Assembly: GCA_016867265.1 (NCBI GenBank) | Contig: VGJW01000001.1 | Span: 124,001 to 188,000, forward strand | Reading direction: 5' to 3' | From: Candidatus Tanganyikabacteria bacterium | Lineage (GTDB): Bacteria; Cyanobacteriota; Sericytochromatia; S15B-MN24; VGJW01 | Length of the DNA stretch: 64,000 nt | In this document: piece after piece, positions 28,382 to 38,094 of the stretch | Layout: each line of letters starts with the position of its first letter | Position numbering within the stretch: position 1 is the stretch's first letter | Notes under the pieces: model-generated | Databases searched by the model: none | The model's input: the letters and a program-made list of their open reading frames with translations, nothing else | Told to the model about the DNA's origin: nothing | Position numbers and translations under genes: made by a program

Positions 28382-29779
28382 GTGGATGTCCAACAGTTTG
28401 ACCTGGTGGTCATCGGCGGCGGGCCAGGTGGCTATGTCGCGGCCATCCGCGGGGCTCAGGCCGGTCTCAAGACAGCCTGCGTCGAAGTGGAGCCCCGTCT
28501 CGGCGGCACGTGCCTGAGGGTCGGATGCATCCCGAGCAAGGCCTTGCTCGAGTCGAGCGAGCGGTATCACGAGGCCAAGGCAGGCTTGGCCGTCCACGGC
28601 GTCCGTGTCGAGGGTGTCGGCCTGGATCTGGGCGCGATGATGGCTCGCAAGGACGACGTGGTCCAGACCCTGACGCAGGGGATTGACGGCCTCTTTCGCA
28701 AGAACGGCGTGACCCGCTTGCTGGGCCACGGTCGCCTGCAAGGGGCAGGTGTCGTCGTCGTCAGGGATGCCGCAGGTGTCGAAATCACCGTCAAGGCCAC
28801 CCACGTCATCCTTGCGACCGGCTCCCGGGTGGCTTCGCTCAAGGGTGTCGCGGTGGACGGTATCCACGTCGGCACGAGCACCGAGGCATTGGCCTATGAC
28901 AAGGTTCCGGAGCATCTCGTGGTCATCGGCGGCGGAGTCATCGGGCTCGAGTTGGGCTCGGTCTGGGCGCGCCTCGGGGCGCGCGTGACCGTTCTCGAGT
29001 ATCTGCCCCGACTGTTGGTTGGCATGGAGCCCGAACTGGCGCGCGAAGCCGAGCGCATCTTCAGTCGTCAGGGACTGGCCTTTCGGCTCGGCGTCAAGGT
29101 GATGGGCACCGAGCTCCTGCCAGATGGCAGGGTCTCTGTGAAACTCGAGGGCGAGGACCCGGTTGTCGGAGACCGGGTGTTGTTGGCCACGGGCCGCATG
29201 CCCAATACCGAGGGCCTGGGTCTCGAGTCCGTCGGGATCGAGACTGGGCCTCGCGGCGTGGTGCCCATCGATGACCACTTCCGGACCTCGGCCCCCGGTG
29301 TCTTTGCAATCGGTGACCTGGTGCGTGGCCCGATGCTGGCCCACAAAGCCGAGGAAGAGGGCGTGGCGTGCGTCGACATCATCGTGCGCGGCCATGGTCA
29401 CGTCGACTACAACAGCATCCCCGGCGTGGTCTACACCGAGCCCGAGATTGCTTCGGTCGGCAGGACGTCCGAGGAGCTGGAACGGGATGGCGTGCCCTAT
29501 CGCAAGGGCAGCTTCGCCTTCAGGGGCAACGGTCGTGCCCGCGCGCTCGGGCATCTTGAGGGCAAGGCCATCATTCTGGCCCATGCCGAGACGGACAGGG
29601 TGCTTGGCGTCCACGTCATCGGCCCGCGGGCAGGTGACCTGATTGCGGAAGCCGCCGTGGCCATGGCGTTCGGGGCCAGCAGCGAGGATCTGGCGATGGC
29701 TTCCCATGCCCACCCGACCCTTGCCGAGGTTCTGAAGGAAGCGGCTCTGGCCGTCACGGGCAAGCACATCCACGCCTGA
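28382..29779 (+). CDS. lpdA: Dihydrolipoyl dehydrogenase (E3)
   Basis: 465 residues. FAD site VVIGGGPGGYVAAIRG, redox-active disulfide GGTCLRVGCIPSKALL (Cys44, Cys49), NAD site VVIGGGVIGLELGSVWARLG and the C-terminal acid-base pair in HAHPTLAE. It reoxidises lipoamide on E2 and makes NADH. The start is GTG at 28382. Its place after sucAB shows it serves this complex and perhaps others. Confidence 0.95.
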   Translation: MDVQQFDLVVIGGGPGGYVAAIRGAQAGLKTACVEVEPRLGGTCLRVGCIPSKALLESSERYHEAKAGLAVHGVRVEGVGLDLGAMMARKDDVVQTLTQGIDGLFRKNGVTRLLGHGRLQGAGVVVVRDAAGVEITVKATHVILATGSRVASLKGVAVDGIHVGTSTEALAYDKVPEHLVVIGGGVIGLELGSVWARLGARVTVLEYLPRLLVGMEPELAREAERIFSRQGLAFRLGVKVMGTELLPDGRVSVKLEGEDPVVGDRVLLATGRMPNTEGLGLESVGIETGPRGVVPIDDHFRTSAPGVFAIGDLVRGPMLAHKAEEEGVACVDIIVRGHGHVDYNSIPGVVYTEPEIASVGRTSEELERDGVPYRKGSFAFRGNGRARALGHLEGKAIILAHAETDRVLGVHVIGPRAGDLIAEAAVAMAFGASSEDLAMASHAHPTLAEVLKEAALAVTGKHIHA

Positions 29780-29900
29780 TGGCACGGGTCCGGCAGTAGA
29801 TTCGCAAATAACACCTGGCAAACAGGCAAGTCAGGTCGTACTTTGGTCTATAGTTCACTCAGCCTTTACCTCTTGTGTCCCTAGGCTGAGGAGAAACCCC

Positions 29901-31151
29901 TTGAATCTGAAGTCCCGCGCTCTTGGCCTCCTGGCTGTCACGCTCGTCGGTTGTGGGGTCCAGACCCCTGCCGTCACCGGCATGAAGCAGGACACCAGCC
30001 TGATGGGCGCGCGCGCCGTCTTTGCCCGTCGCCTCATCGTCGGCTTCAAGGATGGTTCGACCGCGGCCCGTTCTGCCGCCCTCGTGCAGGGCGCCGGCGT
30101 CGCTTCCGTTAAGAAGATGCCGCGCCTCGCGATGGAAGTCTTCGAGGTTCAGGGTGACCTGGCCCGGGCCCGTCAGCGTCTGGCTTCGCTGCCGGGGGTG
30201 AGCTTCGTCGAGTCCGAACTCATGCCCGAGGTCGACATCCCCGTCCAGCAGGAAGCCGTTGCCCTTCCCGGTTTCCGTGCCAATGCCGACTCGGACCCCA
30301 ATCGCAAGGATCAGTGGTACCTCGATACCATGGGCATCCCCCAGATCTGGGCCGAGGCCGGCAATCTCAAGACCGTCAAAGTCGCCGTCGTGGACACCGG
30401 CGTTGATTTGAAGCACCCCGATCTTCAGGGTGTTCTCGAGGAAGGTGCCAACTTCGCCCAGCCTGGCCGTCCCCCGCAGGATGGCCAAGGCCACGGCACC
30501 ATGACAGCCGGTCTGGTTGGTGCCATCGCCAACAACGGCAAGGGCATTGCCGGTGTGGCCCCCAACTCCCGTATCGTGCCCGTCAAGGTCGGCAACTCGG
30601 CCTCTTCCGTGTGCGAGGCGATGCTCTGGGCGGCGGACAACGCTGACATGATCACGATGAGCCTCTCGTTCAAGCCGAACATGGCCGAGTACCCCACGGC
30701 GGTGCAGGCGACCAAGCGCGCCGCGGAAGCCGTGATGGCGAAGGGTACGCCGATGGCCTGCTCTATGGGCAATACGGGCACGACCAGCAAGAACGTGCCG
30801 TCTGCCTTCGCCGGCAATGAGGTGCCCGACCTGATCGCCGTTGGTGCCACCGACAACAAGGACCGCGTCGCGGAGTTCTCGACGCGTGGCAGCTGGTGCT
30901 CCGTCTCTGCGCCTGGTGTAAACATCATGACGCTCAAGATGGGTGGCGGCTACGGTACCACCAACGGCACCTCGTTCTCGACCCCGATCACCGCAGGCGT
31001 CATGGCCTTGATGCTCGGTCGGGGCATCGAGCGCAGCCCCAAGGTCCTCAAGGAGCGTCTGGTCTCGACGGCCATCGACATCGATGCTCCTGGGCAGGAC
31101 CCGAACGCTGGCGCGGGACGTGTCGACGCCTACAAGGCGGTCATGAAGTAG
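29901..31151 (+). CDS. Subtilisin-like S8 serine protease lipoprotein
   Basis: 416 residues. Lipobox LVGC (Cys18), then an I9-like propeptide (RRLIVGFKDG to about 105). Catalytic Asp165 (VVDTGVD), His198 (GQGHGTMTAG instead of the usual GTHVAG), Asn291 (MGNTG) and Ser358 (NGTSFSTPITAG). The triad is complete but the residues after the active His and Ser differ from canonical subtilases, so specificity or rate may differ. GAGGAG lies upstream of the TTG start. A strong hairpin follows the gene. Confidence 0.88.
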   Translation: MNLKSRALGLLAVTLVGCGVQTPAVTGMKQDTSLMGARAVFARRLIVGFKDGSTAARSAALVQGAGVASVKKMPRLAMEVFEVQGDLARARQRLASLPGVSFVESELMPEVDIPVQQEAVALPGFRANADSDPNRKDQWYLDTMGIPQIWAEAGNLKTVKVAVVDTGVDLKHPDLQGVLEEGANFAQPGRPPQDGQGHGTMTAGLVGAIANNGKGIAGVAPNSRIVPVKVGNSASSVCEAMLWAADNADMITMSLSFKPNMAEYPTAVQATKRAAEAVMAKGTPMACSMGNTGTTSKNVPSAFAGNEVPDLIAVGATDNKDRVAEFSTRGSWCSVSAPGVNIMTLKMGGGYGTTNGTSFSTPITAGVMALMLGRGIERSPKVLKERLVSTAIDIDAPGQDPNAGAGRVDAYKAVMK

Positions 31152-31165
31152 CATCTGGCTTCTCG

Positions 31166-31200
31166 AGAGGCGAGGACTCCCGCTTGGAGTCCTCGCCTCT
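31166..31200. terminator. Perfect 15-bp hairpin between convergent genes
   Basis: AGAGGCGAGGACTCC (31166-31180) and its exact complement (31186-31200) enclose a five-base loop. Only a weak T tract follows on plus. Placed between the S8 gene and the convergent aconitase gene, it could end transcription from both sides. Confidence 0.75.
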
Positions 31201-31302
31201 GTACTTTGGGGCCGCCCGTGCGCAGGTCTGGCTTCAGCCCCAAGCCAACAGGCTCCCCGGAAGGGTTGCCTCCGGGGGGCCTGCCAGAACCCGATTCAGG
31301 GC

Positions 31303-34023
31303 CTATGCGGCGCGTGCCACAATCTGTCGCAGGACGTAGGGCAGGATGCCGCCGTGGCGGTAGTACTGGACCTCGATGGGGGTGTCGATGCGCAGGCGCA
31401 CCGGCACTCGGCTCTCACCGCCATCAGCCCGCCGGATGACGAGCGTCAGGTCCATCTGCGGCTTGATGCCGTCCTCGACGCCGACGAGGTCGAACGTCTC
31501 ATCACCTTGGAGTCCAAGCGTTGCCACCGTCGTGCCGTCCTGGAACTGGCAAGGCAGCACACCCATGCCGACCAGGTTCGAGCGGTGGATGCGCTCGAAG
31601 CTTCGCGCGAACACGGCACGGACACCCAGCAAGCGGGTGCCCTTGGCTGCCCAGTCGCGCGAGCTGCCCGTACCGTATTCTTGGCCGGCCATGATGAACA
31701 GCGGCGTACCTTCGGCTTGATAACGCTCGGCAGCATCGAAGATGTCCATCTTGGCGCCCGAAGGCTGGTGCACGGTGACACCACCCTCGACACCAGGAAC
31801 CATGAGGTTCTTGATGCGGACGTTGGCGAAGGTACCGCGGACCATCACGTCGTGGCTGCCCCGTCGGGCACCATAGCTGTTGAAGTCGACCTTGCCGACA
31901 CCGCGACCCTTCAGGTAGCGGCCGGCTGGCGACGTCTCCTTGATTGCGCCGGCAGGACTGATGTGGTCGGTGGTGATGGAATCACCGAACATCGCAAGAG
32001 CACGAGCGCCCTTGAGGCCCGGCATCGAGGGCAGATCGGCCCCGAAGCCGTCGAAATACGGGGGCTCTTGGATATACGTGGAGGAGGTGTCCCAAGTGTA
32101 GCGGGAGCCGCTGGGTGCCTCGACCTGACCCCACATCGGCGTGGCATTCGCGAGGTCCGCGTACATCCGGCGATAGGTCTCGGGATCCATGGCGGAGCCC
32201 ATGACCTCGGTCAGCTCTTCGGCTGACGGCCAGATGTCCTTCAGGTAGACAGGCTGCCCGGCGTCGTCAACGCCAAGCGGTTCGGTTGTCAAATCCTTCA
32301 TGACCGTGCCCGCAAGGGCATAAGCCACCACAAGAGGGGGACTGGCCAGGTAGTTGGCCTTGATGTTCTGGTGCACTCGCGCTTCGAAGTTGCGGTTGCC
32401 GGAAAGCACGCTGACACCCACCAGGTCCCCCTGGACGACGGCTTCCTCGATCTCGGCCTGCAGGGGGCCCGAGTTGCCGATGCACGTGGTGCAACCGTAG
32501 CCGACCGTCTGGAAGCCCAGGGCATCCAGGGCCTGCTGGAGGCCCGTGCGATTGAGGTACTCGGTCACGACCCGTGAGCCCGGGGCTAGCGAGGTCTTGA
32601 CGTGGGGGGCGGTCTTCAGGCCGCGGGCCAGGGCCTTGCGGGCCAGCAGGCCAGCCGCGAGCATGACCCCGGGGTTGGAGGTGTTGGTGCACGAGGTGAT
32701 GGCTGCGATCAGCACGTCGCCGTGGCCGACGCTGGTCGTCGAGGCAGTTGCCACCGCACCCGCCTCGGCAGCGGCTGCGACCTGACGACGGCTGGCGATC
32801 TCCTCGGCTGACTTGCCGTAACCGTCCGGCTTGGCAGCACCCATCAGCGAGACGAAGGTGCTGGCCATGTGGTCAAGCGCGACCCTGTCCTGCGGCCGCT
32901 TGGGGCCGGCCAACGCCGGCACGAGGCTGCCGAGGTCGAGCTCGACCACCTGGGTGTAGTCGATTTCCCCTTCGCCGGGGATACCGAACATGCCCTGGGC
33001 CTGGTAGTACGCCCGGAAGGCCGCAACCTCTTCCTGGCTGCGACCGGTGGCCGACAGGTACCAGCAGGTTTCCTCATCGACTGGAAAAAAGCCCATCGTG
33101 GCACCGTACTCGGGAGCCATGTTCGCGATGGTGGCGCGCTCTGTCGCCGGCAGTGCACGGGCACCCTCACCGAAGAACTCGACGAATTTGCCGACGACCT
33201 TGGTCTTGCGCAGCAGCTCGGTGATGGCCAGGACCACGTCGGTGGCGGTCGTGCCCTCGGGAGGCTTGCCCTTCAGGTGCACGCCCACGACGTCGGGCTG
33301 CAGGAAGTAGACGGGCTGGCCAAGCATGGCCGCCTCTGCCTCGATGCCGCCGACGCCCCACGCCACGACGCCGATGCCGTTGATCATGACGGTGTGGCTG
33401 TCCGTGCCCACGAGCGTGTCTGGGTAGTAGGCATCGTCCTTGCTGAGGACGCCACGGGCCAGGTACTCGAGGTTCACCTGGTGGCAGATGCCGATGCCCG
33501 GGGGCACGATGCCGAAGGTCTCGAAGGCGCCCATGCCCCACTTGAGGAACTGGTACCGGGCCATGTTCCTGTTGAACTCGATCGAGAGATTGCGCTCCAG
33601 CGCGTCAGGCCTGCCGGCCACATCGACCTGGACCGAATGATCGATGACGAGGTCCACGGGGACGAGTGGCTCGATGATGCCGGGGTCCTTGCCGAGGCGC
33701 GCAACAGCTTCCCGCATGGCCGCGAGGTCCACCAGCAGGGGAACACCCGTGAAGTCCTGCAGCAGGACTCGGGCGACGACGAAGGGCACCTCTTCGGTCC
33801 GAGGTGCATTGGGCTGCCAGTTGGCCAGCGCCCGGACATCTTCCTCGCGGACGCGCTCGCCATCCAGGTTGCGCAACAGCGACTCGAGCACGATACGGAT
33901 GCTGACGGGCAGGCGCTTGCCGCCACCCAGGCCATTCGCCTCGAGGAAGGGCAGGGAATGGAAGTGTCCGGTCCGTCCGGGGCTGATGGTGAAGGTCTGC
34001 TTGGCGTCCGCGTAGCGCGTCAT
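31303..34023 (-). CDS. acnA: Aconitate hydratase A
   Basis: 906 residues, AcnA/IRP type. The 4Fe-4S ligands are in [14 protein letters not shown] (about residue 445) and [14 protein letters not shown] (about 510). Substrate-binding segments include [20 protein letters not shown] and, in the swivel domain, [16 protein letters not shown]. It interconverts citrate and isocitrate. ATG 34023 with AGGGAG seven bases upstream. Downstream of the GH13 gene on the same strand. It complements the 2-oxoglutarate dehydrogenase operon nearby on plus. Confidence 0.95.
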   Translation of the reverse strand: MTRYADAKQTFTISPGRTGHFHSLPFLEANGLGGGKRLPVSIRIVLESLLRNLDGERVREEDVRALANWQPNAPRTEEVPFVVARVLLQDFTGVPLLVDLAAMREAVARLGKDPGIIEPLVPVDLVIDHSVQVDVAGRPDALERNLSIEFNRNMARYQFLKWGMGAFETFGIVPPGIGICHQVNLEYLARGVLSKDDAYYPDTLVGTDSHTVMINGIGVVAWGVGGIEAEAAMLGQPVYFLQPDVVGVHLKGKPPEGTTATDVVLAITELLRKTKVVGKFVEFFGEGARALPATERATIANMAPEYGATMGFFPVDEETCWYLSATGRSQEEVAAFRAYYQAQGMFGIPGEGEIDYTQVVELDLGSLVPALAGPKRPQDRVALDHMASTFVSLMGAAKPDGYGKSAEEIASRRQVAAAAEAGAVATASTTSVGHGDVLIAAITSCTNTSNPGVMLAAGLLARKALARGLKTAPHVKTSLAPGSRVVTEYLNRTGLQQALDALGFQTVGYGCTTCIGNSGPLQAEIEEAVVQGDLVGVSVLSGNRNFEARVHQNIKANYLASPPLVVAYALAGTVMKDLTTEPLGVDDAGQPVYLKDIWPSAEELTEVMGSAMDPETYRRMYADLANATPMWGQVEAPSGSRYTWDTSSTYIQEPPYFDGFGADLPSMPGLKGARALAMFGDSITTDHISPAGAIKETSPAGRYLKGRGVGKVDFNSYGARRGSHDVMVRGTFANVRIKNLMVPGVEGGVTVHQPSGAKMDIFDAAERYQAEGTPLFIMAGQEYGTGSSRDWAAKGTRLLGVRAVFARSFERIHRSNLVGMGVLPCQFQDGTTVATLGLQGDETFDLVGVEDGIKPQMDLTLVIRRADGGESRVPVRLRIDTPIEVQYYRHGGILPYVLRQIVARAA

Positions 34024-34058
34024 CGGGCTCTCCCTAGTCGTGAAACCACTGCTCGATT

Positions 34059-34307
34059 CTACCGCACGGCAAGCACCGCCAGCCCCCACGGTCCGAGGGT
34101 TCCACGCAGCCTGCCCTCCTCGAGGCGCAGGCTGCGACCGCCATAGATGCGCTCCGCACGGGCTCCCGGACCGATGTCGAGCGCCAGGTCGATCGAACCG
34201 CCGCTTCGCGCGAACCAGCCGGCGATCAACAGCCCGGCGCCGGACATGCCGGGTTGCACCACGAGGATGGGGCCCTGCGCGGCACCTTGGCATTTCTGGT
34301 CGCCGAC
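34059..34307 (-). pseudogene. C-terminal domain of the GH13 enzyme, beyond an in-frame TAA
   Basis: After TAA at 34310-34308 the same frame is open for 82 codons and reads [20 protein letters not shown], then [18 protein letters not shown] and a final [12 protein letters not shown]. This is the beta-sandwich that normally closes GH13 amylases (compare the usual ending PPYGVAVL). Without readthrough the enzyme lacks this domain. Nonsense mutation or base error; no frameshift is needed. Confidence 0.65.
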
Positions 34308-35642
34308 TTACGGATAGGCCCGCCGGATGGCCAGCAACCGACGGATGCGGCCGAGTGCCGAACGGGACGTTTCCGATTGCCGGGAAATGAGACCGCCCCG
34401 GGCGGTCCCGAGTTTGAGCGGCAGGTCTTCGGGTGGGAGGCGCGAAAAACCTGCAGAAGGGCCCTCGTCCCAGAGCATCGGGGTGCGCAGCCCCATCCTG
34501 TCGGGCAGGCCGGGGACCTCGGCCATGGCGATCTCATCCCCGTACCAGATGACGGGGCACCCCGGTCCCAGCAGCCACATGCCGTGAAGCAGGCGCCAGA
34601 GCAGGGCATCAGCGGCCAACGAGGCCGGGCGACGACGGATGCCACCGAACCGCCGTTGGCTGCCTCGCGGTGCAAATCGGGTCAGCAGGGCGTTTCGGTC
34701 TTCCTCGTCCAGGTGCTCCGTCGTGAGCTCGTCGTGATTGCGCGGGAACGTGGCCCACTGGCACCCCTCAGGCAGGACCTGATCCGTGGCGAGAAGCGTC
34801 GCCAGCGGGGCGACCTCCTCGCGGGCGACTGCCAGCCATGTCACGGTCATCCTTCGGAAGTCGAGCATGTGGCTGTAGCCTCTGCCCTCGCCGAAGTAGG
34901 CCCGGATGGCCTCTGTCGTGCCGTTGGCCTCGCCGAGCAGGATGGCGTCGGGACGCCGTCCCCGGACATGGGCGGCCAGGTCCTGAAGGGTTGCGTGCGT
35001 TTCCGGCAGGCCCTCGCAGGGGGTGCCCTTGGCCTCGGGCAGGTAGGGGAGGGCATCCAGGCGAAAGCCGTCGACACCCAGATCGAGCCAGTGGTCGAGC
35101 ACGTCTTTCATGGCCTGCATCACCGGAAGATGCGTCCAATTCAGGTCCGGCTGCTCACGGTAGAAGCGGTGCCAGTACCAGGCCCCGGCGACTTCATCCC
35201 GGGTCCAGTTGCCCGGTTCCTCTTCCGGGAAGATGACCCGGGCGCCGCGGTAGCGTTCCGGTGAGGGACTCCAGACGTACCTGACCCGATCGGGATGGTC
35301 GGCCGGTGCGTGGCGCGCGCGAACAAACGATGGATGCGTCACGGACGTGTGGTTGAGGACCAGGTCGAGGATCAGGCGCATGCCGCGCTGGTGCACGGCC
35401 TCGACGAGGGTCCGGAATGCTTCGAGGCTGCCCAGCCTGAGGTCGATGGCGAAGTAGTCGCCTGCATCATAGCCGTCGTCCCTGCCGGGGGAAGGGTGGA
35501 TGGGGAGCAGCCAGATGACCGTGGCCCCAAGCGAGGCGATGTGGTCCAGACGATGGCGCAGACCCGCGAGATCCCCGACGCCGTCGCCGTCCGAATCCTG
35601 AAAGGAACCCAGGCGAACGGAATAAAGCACCTCCCGGGCCAT
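34308..35642 (-). CDS. Trehalose-synthase-like GH13 enzyme, C terminus cut by TAA
   Basis: 444 residues as read, with a complete catalytic barrel: [14 protein letters not shown] (region I), [11 protein letters not shown] with the nucleophile Asp (II), LLGEANG with the acid Glu (III) and [12 protein letters not shown] (IV). [14 protein letters not shown] and the [13 protein letters not shown] region match trehalose synthase (TreS, maltose to trehalose) better than plain amylase. The frame stops at TAA after AIRRAYP, where the C-terminal beta domain should follow and does. ATG 35642 with GGGAGG upstream. It lies between the OPT transporter and aconitase on minus. Confidence 0.8.
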   Translation of the reverse strand: MAREVLYSVRLGSFQDSDGDGVGDLAGLRHRLDHIASLGATVIWLLPIHPSPGRDDGYDAGDYFAIDLRLGSLEAFRTLVEAVHQRGMRLILDLVLNHTSVTHPSFVRARHAPADHPDRVRYVWSPSPERYRGARVIFPEEEPGNWTRDEVAGAWYWHRFYREQPDLNWTHLPVMQAMKDVLDHWLDLGVDGFRLDALPYLPEAKGTPCEGLPETHATLQDLAAHVRGRRPDAILLGEANGTTEAIRAYFGEGRGYSHMLDFRRMTVTWLAVAREEVAPLATLLATDQVLPEGCQWATFPRNHDELTTEHLDEEDRNALLTRFAPRGSQRRFGGIRRRPASLAADALLWRLLHGMWLLGPGCPVIWYGDEIAMAEVPGLPDRMGLRTPMLWDEGPSAGFSRLPPEDLPLKLGTARGGLISRQSETSRSALGRIRRLLAIRRAYP

Positions 35643-35684
35643 CTTCCTGCCTCCCGTGGATCAGGAAGATGACCCGGAACCGTC

Positions 35685-37985
35685 CTAGGCGCGAGGGCTG
35701 GCTGTCCCTCCCGTGGCGACACGCGCAAGCAGGACGGCGAGTGCGGCGAAGGGCACCAAGGAGAGTGCATCAGCCCACGGTCCGGCGAAGAAGGGGTTGT
35801 GCGCGACCGACCACGCCTCGACCGAGGCCGAGAAGGCCTGGGTCACACCGGCAAGGAAGGCGATGACGATGCCGGCGAGGGCACCGCCGGCGATGTAGCC
35901 GGAGGCCAGCAGGACACCGGGGCTACCCTCCTCGGCAGCAGGGCCGTCCGTGACTTCTGAGCCCACCTTGCGGCGGTCGACCCACCAGCGGATGGCGCCG
36001 CCCACCATGATGGGCATCGAGGCGGCGAGCGGCAGGTAAAGGCCCACGGCGAACGCCAGCGACGGAATCCCCGCGAGCTCGAGCACGAGGCTGACGCATC
36101 CTCCCAGGATCACAAGTGTCCAAGGCAGCTCGCGATTCAGGATACCTTTGATGATGTAGCTCATCAGCGTGGCCTTGGGAGCGTCGTACTTGGCGACCGT
36201 CGTCCCGTCAGGTCGCTTGTCCCACTTGCCGTTGATGCCAGGGTCCACCAACCAGGCCACGGTGCCGTCGGGCCGGCAGAGGTACTTGCCGACTGGGCCC
36301 CGGTCGGGATCCTGCTGCTGCCACACGCGATAGACGGCCGCATCCCCGGAAGCCTGGGGCCCGGCCAACTGCTCCCCCTGGCCAAGCTCGCCCGCAGGGG
36401 CGCGGAAGCCCTCCGGGAAGGCCACGCGGATGCTGGTGCTGGCCCCTTCGGTCACGACGACCCGCTGGGGCACGTAGACGGTGGCTGCCTGATTCAGGCC
36501 GAGCAGGACCGGGCCCAACGCAAGGGCTGAGGCAAAGGCGCCGAAGAGGATGGCGACTTGTTGCAGGCGAGGCGTGGCTCCGACCAGATGGCCGGTCTTG
36601 AGATCCTGCGAAGTCGTACCGGCGTTGGATGCTGCGATACAAACGATGGCCCCCACCGAGAGCGCCGTCACGTAATCATTGTGGTGCGTCCAGCCGAGCC
36701 CGAGAAAGACCAGACACGTCAGCAGCAGCGTCGCGACGGTCATGCCTGAGATGGGATTCGAAGAGGAGCCGATCTCGCCGGTAATCCGGGAGGAGACCGT
36801 GGCGAACAACGCACCGAAGACCAGGATCATCAGCGCGCCCAGCAGGTTCATGTGAAGCGAGGGAGCCGCGAGGATGCCGGCAATGAGCAGCAGAATGCCA
36901 CCCAGCACGATCCCGAGAGGCAGGTCCTGGTCGGTCCTGGGCCGCGGACCAGCGGTCGTTCCGTCCTGGGTCCGACGAAGGTCTTCCACGCCTGCGCGGA
37001 TGCTGTGGGCGATCAGAGGCAGCGATCGAAGCAGGCTGATGATGCCTCCCGTGGCGACCGCGCCCGCGCCGATATAGAGCAGGTAGGTGCCGCGGATCTG
37101 CCCGGGAGCCATCGTGTCGATGGGCACCAGTCCGGGCGGGATGATGCCGGAACCGCCGAAGTAGCGGATAGCCGGGATGAAGACGAGGTAGGCGAGGACG
37201 CCTCCCGCCGTCATGACGGCAGCGACGCGGGGTCCGATGATGTAGCCCACGCCCAGCAGCGCCGGCGACACCTCGGCGCCCACCGAACCGCCCGCCAACG
37301 GGGCGCCGAAGACCTTCTCAGGAATTTCCTTCCAGCCCTTGAGACCCGACATCAGGACCTGATAGGCAAAGCCCAGGCCGAACCCCCCGAAGATCGCCCG
37401 CGCACTGCCGGGTGCCGCGACCGACGCCTCGCTTGCCTCGATGCCGCCACTGGCCGCCAGCCTCGACTCTGGCGACGCCGCCGCCTTGAGGACCTCGGCA
37501 CAGGCGGTGCCCTCCGGGTAGGCAAGGACGCCGTGCTGACGGACAATGAGGGCCCTGCGGAGCGGAATCATCAGCATGATGCCCAGCAGGCCGCCGAGTG
37601 TCGCCACCAGCATGACGCGTGTCAGTTCGAGGTCGAAACCCAGGATGAGGATGGCCGGCATGGTGACGCCCACGCCGAAGGCGATGGATTCACCGGCGGA
37701 ACCCGCCGTCTGGACCAGGTTGTTCTCGAGGATGGTGGCCGGGCGAACGCCGAACCGACCGAGCACGCGGAACAGGGCAATCGACAGCACGGCAACCGGA
37801 ATCGAGGCTGAGACCGTAAGGCCGACCTTGAGCACGAGATAGAGCGATGAGGCGCCGAAAATCGCGCCCAGCAGCGTGCCGACGAGCAGCGGCAGGATGC
37901 CGAACTCGCGCAGATCGGAGCCATCCGGAATGTAGGACCTGAATCCGGCCGGGGGTTTCTGACGGGTGGTTGGGTGCACGGCCAT
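35685..37985 (-). CDS. OPT family oligopeptide/metal-chelate transporter
   Basis: 766 residues with roughly 14-16 hydrophobic segments. FGILPLLVGTLLGAIFGASS at the N terminus and PEGTACAEVLKA are typical of prokaryotic OPT proteins. They import small peptides or peptide-like chelates by proton symport. A hydrophilic insert of about 90 residues (around 500-590) includes YRVWQQQDPDRGPVG and should lie outside the membrane. GAGGT upstream of the ATG. Diverges from the S8 gene at 38095. Confidence 0.9.
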   Translation of the reverse strand: MAVHPTTRQKPPAGFRSYIPDGSDLREFGILPLLVGTLLGAIFGASSLYLVLKVGLTVSASIPVAVLSIALFRVLGRFGVRPATILENNLVQTAGSAGESIAFGVGVTMPAILILGFDLELTRVMLVATLGGLLGIMLMIPLRRALIVRQHGVLAYPEGTACAEVLKAAASPESRLAASGGIEASEASVAAPGSARAIFGGFGLGFAYQVLMSGLKGWKEIPEKVFGAPLAGGSVGAEVSPALLGVGYIIGPRVAAVMTAGGVLAYLVFIPAIRYFGGSGIIPPGLVPIDTMAPGQIRGTYLLYIGAGAVATGGIISLLRSLPLIAHSIRAGVEDLRRTQDGTTAGPRPRTDQDLPLGIVLGGILLLIAGILAAPSLHMNLLGALMILVFGALFATVSSRITGEIGSSSNPISGMTVATLLLTCLVFLGLGWTHHNDYVTALSVGAIVCIAASNAGTTSQDLKTGHLVGATPRLQQVAILFGAFASALALGPVLLGLNQAATVYVPQRVVVTEGASTSIRVAFPEGFRAPAGELGQGEQLAGPQASGDAAVYRVWQQQDPDRGPVGKYLCRPDGTVAWLVDPGINGKWDKRPDGTTVAKYDAPKATLMSYIIKGILNRELPWTLVILGGCVSLVLELAGIPSLAFAVGLYLPLAASMPIMVGGAIRWWVDRRKVGSEVTDGPAAEEGSPGVLLASGYIAGGALAGIVIAFLAGVTQAFSASVEAWSVAHNPFFAGPWADALSLVPFAALAVLLARVATGGTASPRA

Positions 37986-38005
37986 CGGCTACCTCGGGAG
38001 GGGGC

Positions 38006-38034
38006 TTGAAGCGGGTCTCGGGAAACGTTATTAT
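38006..38034 (+). promoter_or_regulatory. Promoter of the S8 lipoprotein gene
   Basis: TTGAAG (38006-38011), a 17-base spacer and TATTAT (38029-38034). Transcription would begin near 38041, leaving a leader of about 54 bases. One of the best sigma70-like promoters in the window. Confidence 0.6.
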
Positions 38035-38094
38035 TCCAGTGTTAAACCTTTCTTTACAAGAGCTGTTTCCCCTTTTGGACCGGAGGCTGTCGCC

